From: PALSA-243 sp049522755
GTDB taxonomy: Bacteria; Acidobacteriota; Terriglobia; Bryobacterales; Bryobacteraceae
Assembly (NCBI GenBank): GCA_049522755.1
Contig: JBEKNN010000004.1
Coordinates: 24,005-88,004, forward strand
Direction: 5' to 3'
Length of the DNA: 64,000 nucleotides
Part shown: positions 9,028 to 18,855 of the stretch, one piece after another
Layout of the letters: every line of letters starts with the position of its first letter
Position numbering within the stretch: position 1 is the stretch's first letter
Position numbers and translations under genes: made by a program
Notes under the pieces: model-generated
Seen by the model: the letters and a program-made list of their open reading frames with translations, nothing else
The model's database searches: none
Told to the model about the DNA's origin: nothing

Positions 9028-9375
9028 ATGTCAAAAGCCGCAATTGGAGCCCGGCAGGAATTCAGACGACCGCCCGCAGCCCGTCTCATGCGGTGTGTCC
9101 ACGGCGCCACAATCCGCCTCGCTATGGTGTCGGTTGCCTTGGTAGCTGGAATATTTCCGGGAGCCGCCAGGAGTCCGCAGATTCAGTCATTTCATCCGCT
9201 TTTTCCGACTCGTCCTCCACGGGCTATAAGCGGTCCGGCGGCAGCAAAACCCGCGAGCGGGATGGCCAAACGCATGGGCAAGTTGACACCGCAAGATCGT
9301 AAGCGAATGGCCGCAGCGATGAACCGCCGGATTTCAAACCAGAAGGCGTCACAAGCCAAGAAGAGCGTCCGGTAA
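9028..9375 (+). CDS. Short basic protein, possibly a decayed H1-like gene
   Basis: 115 residues. The ATG follows a good AAGAGGAG site by about 10 bases. Residues about 28-48 form a hydrophobic stretch. The C-terminus (GKLTPQDRKRMAAAMNRR, then SQAKK) resembles the basic units of the H1-like protein at the left edge of the window. The middle is Pro/Ser-rich and lacks clear coding character, so this may be a broken member of that family rather than an intact gene. Nothing else is recognised. Confidence 0.35.
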   Translation: MSKAAIGARQEFRRPPAARLMRCVHGATIRLAMVSVALVAGIFPGAARSPQIQSFHPLFPTRPPRAISGPAAAKPASGMAKRMGKLTPQDRKRMAAAMNRRISNQKASQAKKSVR

Positions 9376-9453
9376 CAGGCTTTGACTCGACTGTTCCGCT
9401 TTCGTTTCCAGACAGCGAACCGCGAATGCTCATGACAAGGCGCGCCGGGATTC

Positions 9454-9813
9454 TTGAACCAATCCACAAGTGAATCATCTTCAGCTCCAGTGCTCGCGCC
9501 AGCGATGGCCGATAAGAACCAGGAGCCTCAGAACCCGATAGGCGCGCTTTTCGTACCGGACCCGCCGCTAGGGTTGAAGCGGTGGAAATCTGCTTCGGTT
9601 GGTGCGCAGAAACGTATAACCTGCGGCGCCGCCAGCCGGCTGTATTTCGGGCTCGACGCCCAAACCACCGCGAGCCTGGAGATTCGCTGGCCCAACGGAG
9701 AGCGGGAGAAGATCGCGGATGTGGCTGCGGACCAATTGGTCGTGATCCGGGAAGGCTCCCGCGTGATTCGGACCGAACGCTTTGCGGTTGTGCGTCGTCA
9801 GCGCGGCCGCTAG
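9454..9813 (+). pseudogene. Remnant of an UnbV/ASPIC-repeat (CRTAC1-like) protein
   Basis: The last ~60 codons (about 9625-9813) read CGAASRLYFGLDAQTTASLE, then IRWPNGERE, VAADQLVVIREGS. This is the end of an UnbV/ASPIC domain, which normally follows long FG-GAP/VCBS repeats in secreted proteins of several hundred residues. No repeats or signal peptide are present upstream, and the 119-codon frame starts in unrelated sequence. I read it as the 3' end of a deleted gene. Its stop overlaps the end of the convergent amidase gene. Confidence 0.6.
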
Positions 9814-11234
9814 CCGGTCGCCGCAACACCCTGTGTGGCCTTCGAGGGCGCTTTCCAGCCCCCCAAAGCCTGCTCCAAACGGGCCGCAATAGCCAGCGCA
9901 ACATCCTCTCGCCATGGCTTGGCCAATATCTGTACCGCAACAGGCAGCCCCGTGGGCGACTCTCCGCAGCGCACCACCACTCCTGGAAGGCCGGCAAGAT
10001 TGTAGGCCATCGTGTAGCTGAAACCTCGAAAGTTCGCGTCCTGTGTGGAGGCGCCGTGGGTAAGCGCAGGGTGCGGGTAAGCTGGACAAACAATGGCATC
10101 AAACCGGGTCAGGAAGCAGGCCATCTCCGAACGATAGCGATCCCACTCCGCCCAGTAGTTTTGGAAGCCGGCAAGATCGGTGCGGTAAGCTTCCAGCCTG
10201 TCAAGCCAACCGGTCAGGAGTGGGTGCACGCGGGACGAGCCCAGTGCGGCGAGATATGCCCTGAGAGAGTCGCCGCCATCGGCGCCGAGTAACTTCATTT
10301 CCAGATCGTAGGCCTCACTCACACAAGATGGCCGCGCCTCCTCAGTGTCAGTCAAATCAGGCGCCAGAGCGTTGGCCGCGGACCGGACTACAGCCGCAAC
10401 CTCTTGGCTGGCGGCGCAGCATCCATTATCCGTGTGGAACGCGATGCGCAGACCTCCGAGCTTTCTCTCATCGAGTGCGGAGAACTGCACATCGGCAACT
10501 GCCGGGTCAACGCCGTCAGGACCAGCTAGAAGGCCCATCATCAGGACCAGATCTTCGACTTGCCGCGCCATAGGTCCGATCTGCCATAAGGCTTCGATCC
10601 ATCCGCCCGCGGGCGGGAAATGTCCGGTCCGGGGCAGGCGCCCGGATGTGGGTTTGATCGCCGCAATACCGCAGAACGCGGCGGGCAATCGGACGCTGCC
10701 GGCGCAATCGCTTCCCAGGCCCATCGGCGAACCGCAGGCGGCGATCAGCGCGGCCTCGCCCCCGCTGCTGCCACCGGAGGTGCGCGTGAGGTCGTAAGGA
10801 TTGTTCGTGCGCCCGAATAGCAGGTTGTCGCTCTCGAACGCGAACAGAAGGTCGGGAAGGTTGGTCTTCGCGATGGGAATGGCGCCGGCTTGCCGCAGGC
10901 GTGCGACCAGCGTTGCGTCCGCGGTGGACAGGGGCGCCGTTGCACGGCCAACGGTACCGGCCGTGCAACGAGTCCGTTCGACTTCAATCGAGTCTTTGAC
11001 GCTGAACGGAACGCCGTGCAGCGGACCAATCGATAGGCCGCGGGCCACAGCCTCGTCCGCGGCGCGCGCTTGATCAAGCGCGTTGCTGCCGAGAAGTTCG
11101 ACGACGGCATTGATCGAGGGGTTCACGGCCGAGATATGGCTCAGGTGTGCCTGGATCAGCTGCACCGATGAGAGTTCCCGGTTGCGAATCAGTGCCGCTT
11201 GTCTGGTCGCCGAGAGCGAGAGGAGAGAGTTCAC
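9810..11234 (-). CDS. Amidase (amidase-signature family)
   Basis: 474 residues with a GTG start. Members hydrolyse amide bonds with a Ser-cisSer-Lys triad. Here the triad is K80 (FSVKDSIE), S156 (GGSSGGEAA) and S180 (GSDCAGSVRLPA). The IKPTSGRLPRTG block and the C-terminal FSYTMAYNLAGLPG block are typical of the family. The length fits stand-alone amidases related to GatA; there is no gatB or gatC nearby, so a role in tRNA amidation is unlikely. The substrate cannot be told. No signal peptide is visible. Confidence 0.9.
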   Translation of the reverse strand: MNSLLSLSATRQAALIRNRELSSVQLIQAHLSHISAVNPSINAVVELLGSNALDQARAADEAVARGLSIGPLHGVPFSVKDSIEVERTRCTAGTVGRATAPLSTADATLVARLRQAGAIPIAKTNLPDLLFAFESDNLLFGRTNNPYDLTRTSGGSSGGEAALIAACGSPMGLGSDCAGSVRLPAAFCGIAAIKPTSGRLPRTGHFPPAGGWIEALWQIGPMARQVEDLVLMMGLLAGPDGVDPAVADVQFSALDERKLGGLRIAFHTDNGCCAASQEVAAVVRSAANALAPDLTDTEEARPSCVSEAYDLEMKLLGADGGDSLRAYLAALGSSRVHPLLTGWLDRLEAYRTDLAGFQNYWAEWDRYRSEMACFLTRFDAIVCPAYPHPALTHGASTQDANFRGFSYTMAYNLAGLPGVVVRCGESPTGLPVAVQILAKPWREDVALAIAARLEQALGGWKAPSKATQGVAATG

Positions 11235-11275
11235 TGTCCCATTCTATCTACGGCGGCCGCATAAGAGAGTCCCTC

Positions 11276-13366
11276 TTAGGCCGATTCCCTGGCCCACACC
11301 TTTCCCTCGCGCGCGAGACCGATGAAGGCGGCAATATCCTTCGCTGCGCCGATTTCCGTTATGCCAACAGGACCCACTGCATGCGCCTTTCCGGCCAGTC
11401 CCGGGACTCCCGAGAGGCCGATAGCTTTGAGGTGCCGGCACGCGTCCATCAGGAAACCGACCGCGTCCGGACTTGAGCTAAGCGCTTCGTCACCGGCTGG
11501 CCCCGCAAGAACGGCAACGGCATCGAACAGGATCGAAGGCGACCCGCGAAGCGCCATCTCCGCCGCATGTTTCGTACCGGTGGAGTCTTCCACCCCGCCC
11601 ACCTTGAGCGCGATAATCGCCGCTGCCGCTCGCTCTTTCTTGATCGCCGCTACCAGCGCATCCTTCAACTTAAGGTTGAATCCCGGCGCAAGTAGTAAGC
11701 CGACCTTGCGGCCCTTTAGTGTAGGCTTGTACTTGCCATAGAGGCGGAGCGCAGGGCTCGGATCGAGGTCAATCGGCATTATGGCCGGCTTGGCGGCGAT
11801 CGCCTCGCCCGTCATACCAAGTTCGTCGGCGACGGTCTCTCCCAAGGTTCGATCGATGATATTGAGATGCCCCAGCATCTTTTGCCGGATTGCCGGGATA
11901 TCCACTTTGCCCAGCTCAAAAGTCAAGGCCTCGGCAATATGCTTCCGCTCTTGCGGCGTCACCGACCGATAGAATAGCCGCGCCTGCGAGTAATGATCGG
12001 CAAAGGATTCCGGCCGCAGCCGAACCTTGGCGGCCTCCGTGGGGATAGGCGCCGTCCGCAATCCAACCGAGGGAGACTCGCGCGCCCCGGCCGGATCGAT
12101 CGAGTTCGGTTCATAGTTCGCGCGCCCTTTCGCCGTCAGCATCTGCATGTGACCATCGCGCTGCATATTCGCAAATGGGCACTTCGGCCGGTTGATCGGA
12201 AGCTCGTGAAAGTTCGGCGAACCCAGGCGGCTGAGCTGTGTATCCAGATAGGAGAATAGCCGCCCTTGCAGCAGCGGGTCTTCGCTGAAATCGATGCCGG
12301 GGACAATGTGACTCGGGCAGAAAGCAACTTGCTCGGTTTCGGCGAAGAAGTTATCGGGATTTCGATTCAGCACCATCTTGCCAACCATTTCGATGGGCAC
12401 AGTTTCCTCCGGAATGAGTTTCGTCGCATCCAGCACATCGAACGGCAGTGCGTCGGCGGTCTTCTGATCGATGACCTGGAATCCGAATTCGAATTCGGGA
12501 AAATCACCGCTTTCAATGGCCTCAAACAGATCCCGGCGATGAAAATCCGGATCGGCGCCGCTGATCTTGACCGCCTCGTCCCACAGCACCGCAGCTGTTC
12601 CAAGCACCGGTCTCCAGTGAAATTTGACGAAGTTCGTCTTCCCCGCGGAGTTCACCAAACGGAAAGTATTCACCCCAAAACCTTCCATCATTCGCAAGGA
12701 TCTCGGAATGGCCCGGTCCGACATCGCCCACATGATCATGTGCAGCGATTCCGGCATCAGCGAAACAAAATCCCAGAAGGTGTCATGGGCGCTCCCCGCC
12801 TGCGGGTAGCCGCGGTCGGCTTCCATTTTCACCGCATGGACCAAGTCCGGAAACTTGATCGCATCTTGAATAAAGAAGACCGGGATGTTGTTTCCCACCA
12901 GATCGAAGTTCCCTTCCTGCGTATAGAATTTGACCGCGAAGCCTCGCACGTCGCGCGGCAAGTCAACCGATCCGGCGCCTCCGGCAACCGTTGAAAAACG
13001 CGCAAAGACCGGCGTTCTCACTTTTGGGTCGGCGAGAAAAGCGGCGCTTGTCACATGCTTCATAGACTTGTAAGGCTGAAAATAACCGTGCGCCGCGGAG
13101 CCCCGGGCGTGGACGATCCGCTCCGGAATCCGCTCATGATCGAAGTGCGTGATCTTTTCACGCAAAATGAAATCTTCAAGCAGCGTAGGGCCGCGTCCAC
13201 CTGCCTTGAGGGAGTTCTGGTTATCGGAGATGCCGGTACCCTGATTAGTGGTGAGGACAACGCCGTCTCCCGCAGCCTGCTGATGCGTCTCGCCGCCCTT
13301 AGAGGCGGCCGCTTTCGAGGGGGCCGGTTTTTTCTTGAGCACGTCGCTTTTTTGAGGCACGCTCAA
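11276..13366 (-). CDS. katE: Large-subunit catalase HPII type
   Basis: 696 residues (E. coli HPII has 753). It breaks hydrogen peroxide into water and oxygen with a heme. Distal His is H86 in IVHARGSAAHGYF, the distal Asn lies in GNNIPVFFIQDAIKFPD, and the proximal Tyr in FSYLDTQLSRLG. After the catalase core, residues about 530-696 form the DJ-1/PfpI-like flavodoxin domain found only in large-subunit catalases (GRKVGLLLAPGFN, FLMDACRHLKAIG). The start is uncertain: TTG at 13366 or GTG at 13360, neither with a strong ribosome site. It is divergent from the acylase at 13451 with 84 bases between. Confidence 0.95.
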   Translation of the reverse strand: MSVPQKSDVLKKKPAPSKAAASKGGETHQQAAGDGVVLTTNQGTGISDNQNSLKAGGRGPTLLEDFILREKITHFDHERIPERIVHARGSAAHGYFQPYKSMKHVTSAAFLADPKVRTPVFARFSTVAGGAGSVDLPRDVRGFAVKFYTQEGNFDLVGNNIPVFFIQDAIKFPDLVHAVKMEADRGYPQAGSAHDTFWDFVSLMPESLHMIMWAMSDRAIPRSLRMMEGFGVNTFRLVNSAGKTNFVKFHWRPVLGTAAVLWDEAVKISGADPDFHRRDLFEAIESGDFPEFEFGFQVIDQKTADALPFDVLDATKLIPEETVPIEMVGKMVLNRNPDNFFAETEQVAFCPSHIVPGIDFSEDPLLQGRLFSYLDTQLSRLGSPNFHELPINRPKCPFANMQRDGHMQMLTAKGRANYEPNSIDPAGARESPSVGLRTAPIPTEAAKVRLRPESFADHYSQARLFYRSVTPQERKHIAEALTFELGKVDIPAIRQKMLGHLNIIDRTLGETVADELGMTGEAIAAKPAIMPIDLDPSPALRLYGKYKPTLKGRKVGLLLAPGFNLKLKDALVAAIKKERAAAAIIALKVGGVEDSTGTKHAAEMALRGSPSILFDAVAVLAGPAGDEALSSSPDAVGFLMDACRHLKAIGLSGVPGLAGKAHAVGPVGITEIGAAKDIAAFIGLAREGKVWARESA

Positions 13367-13450
13367 ACGTTATCATTCTGCGGCCCGGATTTCTGTTCGG
13401 CAGCGCACGCTTCCGCTCGCGGCATGAACTAGAATGGACCAGAGTCACCC

Positions 13451-15649
13451 ATGAAGAACACACTTTACCTGAAGCCGCTCGTTCTCATCCTCGCGGCCGC
13501 ATCCTCCTCGTTCGCGTTCCAGGCGGATAGGGCCGTGGAGGCCGCGCGCTGGGAGAAGCAGGCGCGCAATATCACCATCGTCCGCGACGATTGGGGCATT
13601 GCGCACATCTACGGAAAAACCGACGCCGACGCTGTCTTCGGCATGGAATACACCCAGGCCGAGGACGACTTCAATCGCGTCGAGACAAACTACCTCAATG
13701 CCATGGGGCGCCTCGCGGAGGCCGAGGGTGAGTCCCGAATCTACCAGGATTTACGGATGAAGCTCTTCATCGATCCCACCGTGCTGAAGACGCAATACGC
13801 CGCCAGCCCGGCGTGGCTGCAGAAGCTCATGAACGCGTTCGCCGACGGTCTGAATTTCTATCTCTACAAACATCCCGAGGTGAAACCGCGGGTCATCCAG
13901 CGCTTCGAGCCCTGGATGGCGTTGAGCTTCACGGAGGGCAGCATCGGCGGCGATATCGAGAAGGTAAACCTCGGTCAATTGCAGGCATTCTACGGCAAAG
14001 CTCCCGCGAGTCCGCAGCCGCCTCCCGGCGAAGACCAGCCTGAAGAGCCCGGTGGATCGAACGGTATGGCCGTTGCGCCCGCGAACACTGCCGCGCATCA
14101 CGCCCTGCTATTGATCAATCCCCACACTTCTTTCTACTTCCGGTCTGAGTTACAGATGGTGAGTGACGAGGGGCTCAATGCCTATGGCGCCGCGACCTGG
14201 GGCCAATTCTTCATCTATCAGGGCTTCAATGACCGCGCCGGCTGGATGCATACCACCAGTGGCGTCGATGCCGTGGATGAGTATCTCGAAACCGTGGTTA
14301 AAAACGTGGATAAGAAGGGTGACCGTTATTATTACAAGTACGGAGACGAGTTGCGTCCCATGGTGGCCACTGAGATCGCGGTGCCTTACAAGACTGCCAG
14401 CGGCATGGCCGAAAAGAAATTCACTGTCTATAGCACGCAGCACGGGCCCGTCGTGCGTGAGTCGAATGGTAAGTGGGTGAGCATCCGCTTGATGCAGGAG
14501 CACGTCAAGGCATTGACGCAATCTTACCTGCGCACCAAGGCGAAGGACTATAAGTCATATTGGAAGACCATGGAGCTGCAGGCTAACTCATCGAACAACA
14601 CCATCTTCGCCGACACTGACGGCGACATTGCCTACTTCCATGGCAACTACATTCCCAAACGCGATACCAGCTTCGACTGGACCAGGCCCGTGGATGGCAG
14701 CAATCCCGCGACGGAGTATCACGGGCTTCTATCCATCGAGGAGACGCCACACCTGCTGAACCCCAAGAGCGGCTGGATCTATAACTCCAACAACTGGCCG
14801 TGGTCCGCAGCCGGGCCGAGCAGCCCGAAGAAGGAAGACTATCCCGTTTATGTGGAGAGCGGCGGTGAATCGGCGCGCGGCTTGCACGCCGTCCGCGTGC
14901 TTCAGGATAGGAAGGATTTCACGCTCGATTCGCTCATTGCGGCGGCGTATGACAGCTACCTGCCATGGTTTGAGAAGCCCATCCCCGCTCTGATCAAGGC
15001 ATGGGATGCAACCCCCGAGGGCAATCCCCTGAAGGCGAAAGTAGCCGAGCAGATAGGAGTGCTGCGTAAGTGGGATTTCCGCTGGGGAGTGACATCCGTC
15101 GCCACGTCGCTCGCAGTGTTCTGGGGCGATGAAGCGCGGCGGCGCGTGGGCGGCGGTAGACGGGGAGGCAGCGCCTCCGGTGACGACGCCTTCGCCAGCG
15201 CCCCGGCGGAGCAACTTTTGCAAGCCCTGGCGGCGGCGTCCGACAAACTCGCGGCCGATTTCGGGACCTGGAAAACGCCGTGGGGCGATATCAATCGATT
15301 CCAGCGCCTCAACGACGACATCGCCCCGTCCTTCGACGATGCGGGACCGAGCATTCCCGTCGGCTTTACCTCCTCGCAATGGGGCTCGCTGGCATCTTTC
15401 GGAGCGCGCGCCTATCCCGGGACGAAGAAGTGGTATGGGACTAGCGGCAATAGCTTCGTGGCTGTAGTGGAATTCGGCGACACGGTAAAGGCGAAGGCGG
15501 TGACAGCCGGTGGCGAGAGTGGCAATCCGGCGTCCAAGCACTTCAACGACGAGGCCAAGCGGTACAGCACGGGCGAACTGCGCGACGTCTATTTCTACCG
15601 CTCGCAACTCAAGGGACACACCGAGCGAGAGTACCACCCCGGCAACTAA
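13451..15649 (+). CDS. Penicillin acylase family Ntn hydrolase
   Basis: 732 residues. Residues 1-22 form a Sec signal peptide (LVLILAAASSSFAFQ), so the enzyme is periplasmic. The alpha chain begins with ITIVRDDWGIAHIYGKTD, typical of penicillin/AHL acylases. A linker rich in Pro and Glu (PPPGEDQPEEPG) precedes GGSNGMAVAPANTA, where S203 would become the N-terminal nucleophile after self-cleavage. The beta chain contains LLINPH, TSGVDAVDEYLE and NSSNNTIFADTDGDIAYFHGNYIP. Family members cleave beta-lactam side chains, acyl-homoserine lactones or other N-acyl amides; the substrate here cannot be assigned. Confidence 0.92.
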   Translation: MKNTLYLKPLVLILAAASSSFAFQADRAVEAARWEKQARNITIVRDDWGIAHIYGKTDADAVFGMEYTQAEDDFNRVETNYLNAMGRLAEAEGESRIYQDLRMKLFIDPTVLKTQYAASPAWLQKLMNAFADGLNFYLYKHPEVKPRVIQRFEPWMALSFTEGSIGGDIEKVNLGQLQAFYGKAPASPQPPPGEDQPEEPGGSNGMAVAPANTAAHHALLLINPHTSFYFRSELQMVSDEGLNAYGAATWGQFFIYQGFNDRAGWMHTTSGVDAVDEYLETVVKNVDKKGDRYYYKYGDELRPMVATEIAVPYKTASGMAEKKFTVYSTQHGPVVRESNGKWVSIRLMQEHVKALTQSYLRTKAKDYKSYWKTMELQANSSNNTIFADTDGDIAYFHGNYIPKRDTSFDWTRPVDGSNPATEYHGLLSIEETPHLLNPKSGWIYNSNNWPWSAAGPSSPKKEDYPVYVESGGESARGLHAVRVLQDRKDFTLDSLIAAAYDSYLPWFEKPIPALIKAWDATPEGNPLKAKVAEQIGVLRKWDFRWGVTSVATSLAVFWGDEARRRVGGGRRGGSASGDDAFASAPAEQLLQALAAASDKLAADFGTWKTPWGDINRFQRLNDDIAPSFDDAGPSIPVGFTSSQWGSLASFGARAYPGTKKWYGTSGNSFVAVVEFGDTVKAKAVTAGGESGNPASKHFNDEAKRYSTGELRDVYFYRSQLKGHTEREYHPGN

Positions 15650-16243
15650 CGTGCGTTAAAATACGGCCGGTTACGTACACCGAAGCGCAGCCCCTGACAT
15701 CGAGGATACATGGCGGCAACGTTCGGGAACCTCGTGGCTGATTGCTGGTGGTGCGGGCTGTTCTCGCCGGGAATTATGAAGGCAAACGCGCCGCACGGGA
15801 CATGACCTACATACGACGCAAGGCCGACGAACTCGGCATGAAACTCGTGCCGGCTGCATAAACGCCCGAAAAACTCATCCCGCAGAATCGATGGATTGCG
15901 ATGAGTCTCCAGAGAGGGACTTCGAGACGTTGACAATCCGGCACGCGAAACAATCGAAGAAGCGAGGCTCGAAACTCAGGGGACGAATCGAATCGTGATT
16001 CTGCCCGAGAGCTCGGCCCGGGACTCCTCGCCGTGTTCCTCGAATCGGATTCGAAGAATGTCCTCGCTAGCTGGGTCGGTCACAGTCTTCGCCGATGAGG
16101 AGCGCGCGAGGATGCGCCTTGTTGGGCGAAAGTTTTCGCCGGCGTCAAACCACGGCCGAGGTCGAAGGATCGCCGAGAGATTCCTTGACATTCCAACAGA
16201 ACAGATGGTTCCAGTCTCTTCCGTGGCAGGGAACACCGCCTTC
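15650..16243. other. Intergenic region with decayed coding traces
   Basis: No convincing intact gene lies here. A + strand stretch around 15747-15861 reads NYEGKRAARDMTYIRRKADE and ends KLVPAA then stop, with no start codon or ribosome site. It has the look of the basic C-terminal tail of a larger protein, possibly a transposase, but I cannot name it. The frame of the following ctaC gene stays open upstream to 15995, but those codons do not resemble the CtaC family. Confidence 0.4.
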
Positions 16244-17188
16244 ATGAGCCCGACGAATATTTTTGCTCCGGCATCGACACCTGCAGAATCGATATTCGGA
16301 TTATCCATCCTTGTGCTCGTTACGGTGGCCGCCATCTTCGTTGTGGTATTCGGATTACTCGCCTATGTGGTGGTGAGATTCAGACGCCGCTATCATGACC
16401 ATAGCGAACCCCCTCAGATTTACGGGAGCACCCAGGTGGAACTGGCTTGGACAGTGATCCCGGTCTTGATCGTCGTCGCGCTTTTCCTCGCGTCGGCCCG
16501 CGTGATCGCTTTAGTTCAGAACGCGCGGCGCCCGCCCGGCGCGCTGGAGGTGATCGTTACCGGCCATCAGTATTGGTGGGAATTTCGGTACCCGGATTTA
16601 AACATCACCACGGCTAACGAGCTTCACGTGCCGCTAAGCGATCCGGCGCACCCGACACCCACGTTTTTGACTCTGCTGTCTGCCGATACGGACCACAGTT
16701 TTTGGGTTCCGCGTCTCGCTGGCAAGACCGATCTGATCCCAAATCACCCGAATTCGATGTGGATCGACCCGCATGAAAAGGGCGTCTTCCTGGGCCAATG
16801 TGCACAGTATTGCGGAACGCAGCACGCCAAGATGCTGCTCCGCGTTTACGTGGATTCACGTGCGGAATTCGATCGTTGGGTCAGCCTGCAACAACAGTCG
16901 CCGCCTGGCGGCGCCTCGCCTCTGGGGCAACGCGTGTTCGAATCGACGGCATGCGTCAACTGCCATACTGTATCCGGCGCCCGCGCCAATGGGAAGTTCG
17001 GTCCCGACCTCACGCACCTGATGACCCGCGAAACGATCGCGTCGGGCGCAGCGGCGAACACGCACGAAATGCTGCGCCTCTGGATCAAGAATCCCGACGC
17101 CATCAAACCAGGTTCGAGAATGCCGGCCATGGGGTTGAGCGATCCCGATCTCGACGCCGTGACTGCGTATCTGGAGACGCTTCGCTGA
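16244..17188 (+). CDS. ctaC: Cytochrome c oxidase subunit II with fused cytochrome c (caa3)
   Basis: 314 residues from the ATG at 16244, chosen because family similarity starts with SPTNIFAPAST; the frame is open further upstream. Two membrane helices (about 16-46 and 68-90) anchor a periplasmic cupredoxin domain. The CuA ligands are H151 (TDHSFWVP), C186, C190, H194 and M197 in GQCAQYCGTQHAKM. A C-terminal cytochrome c domain carries CVNCH (C237, C240, H241), with M293 or M296 as sixth ligand. It passes electrons from cytochrome c to the oxidase core. It is the first gene of the operon to 24480 and overlaps ctaD (TGATG). Confidence 0.95.
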   Translation: MSPTNIFAPASTPAESIFGLSILVLVTVAAIFVVVFGLLAYVVVRFRRRYHDHSEPPQIYGSTQVELAWTVIPVLIVVALFLASARVIALVQNARRPPGALEVIVTGHQYWWEFRYPDLNITTANELHVPLSDPAHPTPTFLTLLSADTDHSFWVPRLAGKTDLIPNHPNSMWIDPHEKGVFLGQCAQYCGTQHAKMLLRVYVDSRAEFDRWVSLQQQSPPGGASPLGQRVFESTACVNCHTVSGARANGKFGPDLTHLMTRETIASGAAANTHEMLRLWIKNPDAIKPGSRMPAMGLSDPDLDAVTAYLETLR

Positions 17189-18855
17189 TGTCGACCACTG
17201 CGATCGCATTATCCGATGCAGCGGCGCGCCCATTGACGCTCCGCTTGCATGAGTGGGTAACTACCGTAGACCACAAGCGCCTGGGCATCCTTTACGTGGC
17301 GTACGCGTTAATCTTTCTCCTGGTAGGCGGCGTCGAAGCCACCATCATGCGCTTACAGCTTGTCCGGCCGCACAACAATTTCGTTTCTCCCCAGGCGTTC
17401 AATCGGATGTTCACGATGCACGGAACGACGATGATCTTCTTCGTCGCCATGCCTTTGATGTTCGGGTTCGCAAACTATCTCGTGCCGCTGATGATCGGCG
17501 CGCGCGATATGGCCTTCCCCCGCCTCAACGCCTTCAGTTTCTGGATGACCGCACTCGGGGGACTGTTCCTTTACTTTAGCTTTCTCGGCGGCGACGGCCT
17601 TTACGGCGCGGGGAGTGCGCCGGATGTCGGATGGTTCGCATATGCTCCCTTGACCGCGAAGACGTTCTCAGTCGGACACAGTACGGATTTCTGGACGCTC
17701 TCGCTGCTGTCGTCCGGGATCGGGAGTATCGGAACGGCGATCAACCTCATCGCTACGATTCTGTGCATGCGCTGCCCGGGAATGACTTTGGGCAAAATGC
17801 CGCTGCTCGTCTGGCTGAATCTTGTGATGGCGGGGCTCGTGATTCTCGCAGTGAGTCCGCTTTCCGCCGCCCAGATCATGCTTCTAATCGATCGCTACCT
17901 TGGAGGACACTTCTTCGATACGCAGGCGGGCGGTTCAGCCGCGATCTGGATGCATTTTTTCTGGATCTTCGGGCACCCGGAAGTATACGTTCTGGTGTTG
18001 CCGGCCTTCGCGTTTGCCTCCGAAATCATCCCTGTCTTTTCACGGAAGGCAATATTTGGTTATCCGGTGATGGTGGTGGCAACCATCGCGATCGGGTTCA
18101 TTGGCATGAGCGTCTGGGCGCATCATATGTTCACTATCGGCATGAGTGCGGGCGCGAATACCTTCTTCGTCCTCTCGACGATGGCCATTGCCGTACCCAC
18201 TGGCATCAAAATCTTCAACTGGCTCGCGACCATGTGGGGAGGAAAGCTTCGCTTTGCGACTCCGATGCTTTTCTGCATCGCGTTCCTGTTCCAGTTTCTA
18301 GTTGCGGGATTGACCGGAGTGACGCTGGCCGTTGCGCCACTCGATTGGCAACTCGGTAACTCTTATTACGTCGTCGCGCATTTTCACTACGTCATTGTTG
18401 GCGGCATTCTGTTCACTGTCTTCGGCGCCTTCTACTACTGGTTCCCGAAAGCGTCCGGCAAAATGCTGAACGAAGGACTGGGCAAGCTGCACTTTTGGCT
18501 TTTCCTTATTGGCTTTCATTTGACGTTTGACTTCATGCATGTTCCGGGGATTCTGGGTATGCCGCGCCGGATCTACACGTATGAGCCGGGCCGCGGCTGG
18601 GATATTTGGAATCTGCTCGTTTCGGTCGGCGTCTTGTTTCAGGCCGCGGGAGTCCTCATCTTCGCGTTCAATCTGGTCTGGTCTTATTCCCGAGGCAAGC
18701 CCGCTGGAAAGGATCCGTGGGATGCCTGGACGCTCGAGTGGTCCGCCAGTTCTCCGCCCCCGGTTTATAACTACGCCACGATCCCCACCGTGAGGAGCCG
18801 ACGCCCACTATGGGACCTTAAACACCCGGAAGATCCGGATTGGAGGTACGAATGA
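17188..18855 (+). CDS. ctaD: Cytochrome c oxidase subunit I
   Basis: 555 residues from the ATG overlapping the ctaC stop. It is the heme-copper core that reduces oxygen and pumps protons. Heme a ligands are H78 (TMHGTTMIFF) and H400. CuB ligands are H263 (FGHPEVYVL), H312 and H313 (WAHHMF), and the heme a3 ligand is H398 (VAHFHYV). Y267 in HPEVY is the crosslinked tyrosine, so this is an A-type oxidase. About 12 membrane helices are visible. The C-terminus ends in LKHPEDPDWRYE and overlaps ctaE by an ATGA. Confidence 0.97.
   Translation: MSTTAIALSDAAARPLTLRLHEWVTTVDHKRLGILYVAYALIFLLVGGVEATIMRLQLVRPHNNFVSPQAFNRMFTMHGTTMIFFVAMPLMFGFANYLVPLMIGARDMAFPRLNAFSFWMTALGGLFLYFSFLGGDGLYGAGSAPDVGWFAYAPLTAKTFSVGHSTDFWTLSLLSSGIGSIGTAINLIATILCMRCPGMTLGKMPLLVWLNLVMAGLVILAVSPLSAAQIMLLIDRYLGGHFFDTQAGGSAAIWMHFFWIFGHPEVYVLVLPAFAFASEIIPVFSRKAIFGYPVMVVATIAIGFIGMSVWAHHMFTIGMSAGANTFFVLSTMAIAVPTGIKIFNWLATMWGGKLRFATPMLFCIAFLFQFLVAGLTGVTLAVAPLDWQLGNSYYVVAHFHYVIVGGILFTVFGAFYYWFPKASGKMLNEGLGKLHFWLFLIGFHLTFDFMHVPGILGMPRRIYTYEPGRGWDIWNLLVSVGVLFQAAGVLIFAFNLVWSYSRGKPAGKDPWDAWTLEWSASSPPPVYNYATIPTVRSRRPLWDLKHPEDPDWRYE

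Noticed and set aside
15747..15861. Possible transposase tail (NYEGKRAARDMTYIRRKADE)
   Set aside because: No start codon, no terminal inverted repeats and no recognisable catalytic part; it was kept only as a note in the gap description.
15995..16243. Upstream extension of the ctaC reading frame
   Set aside because: The added 83 residues do not resemble CtaC or any signal sequence; family similarity starts after the ATG at 16244.
16798..17187. Upstream extension of the ctaD frame inside ctaC
   Set aside because: These codons are the +1 shadow of ctaC. The ATG at 17188 overlaps the ctaC stop and matches the family start.
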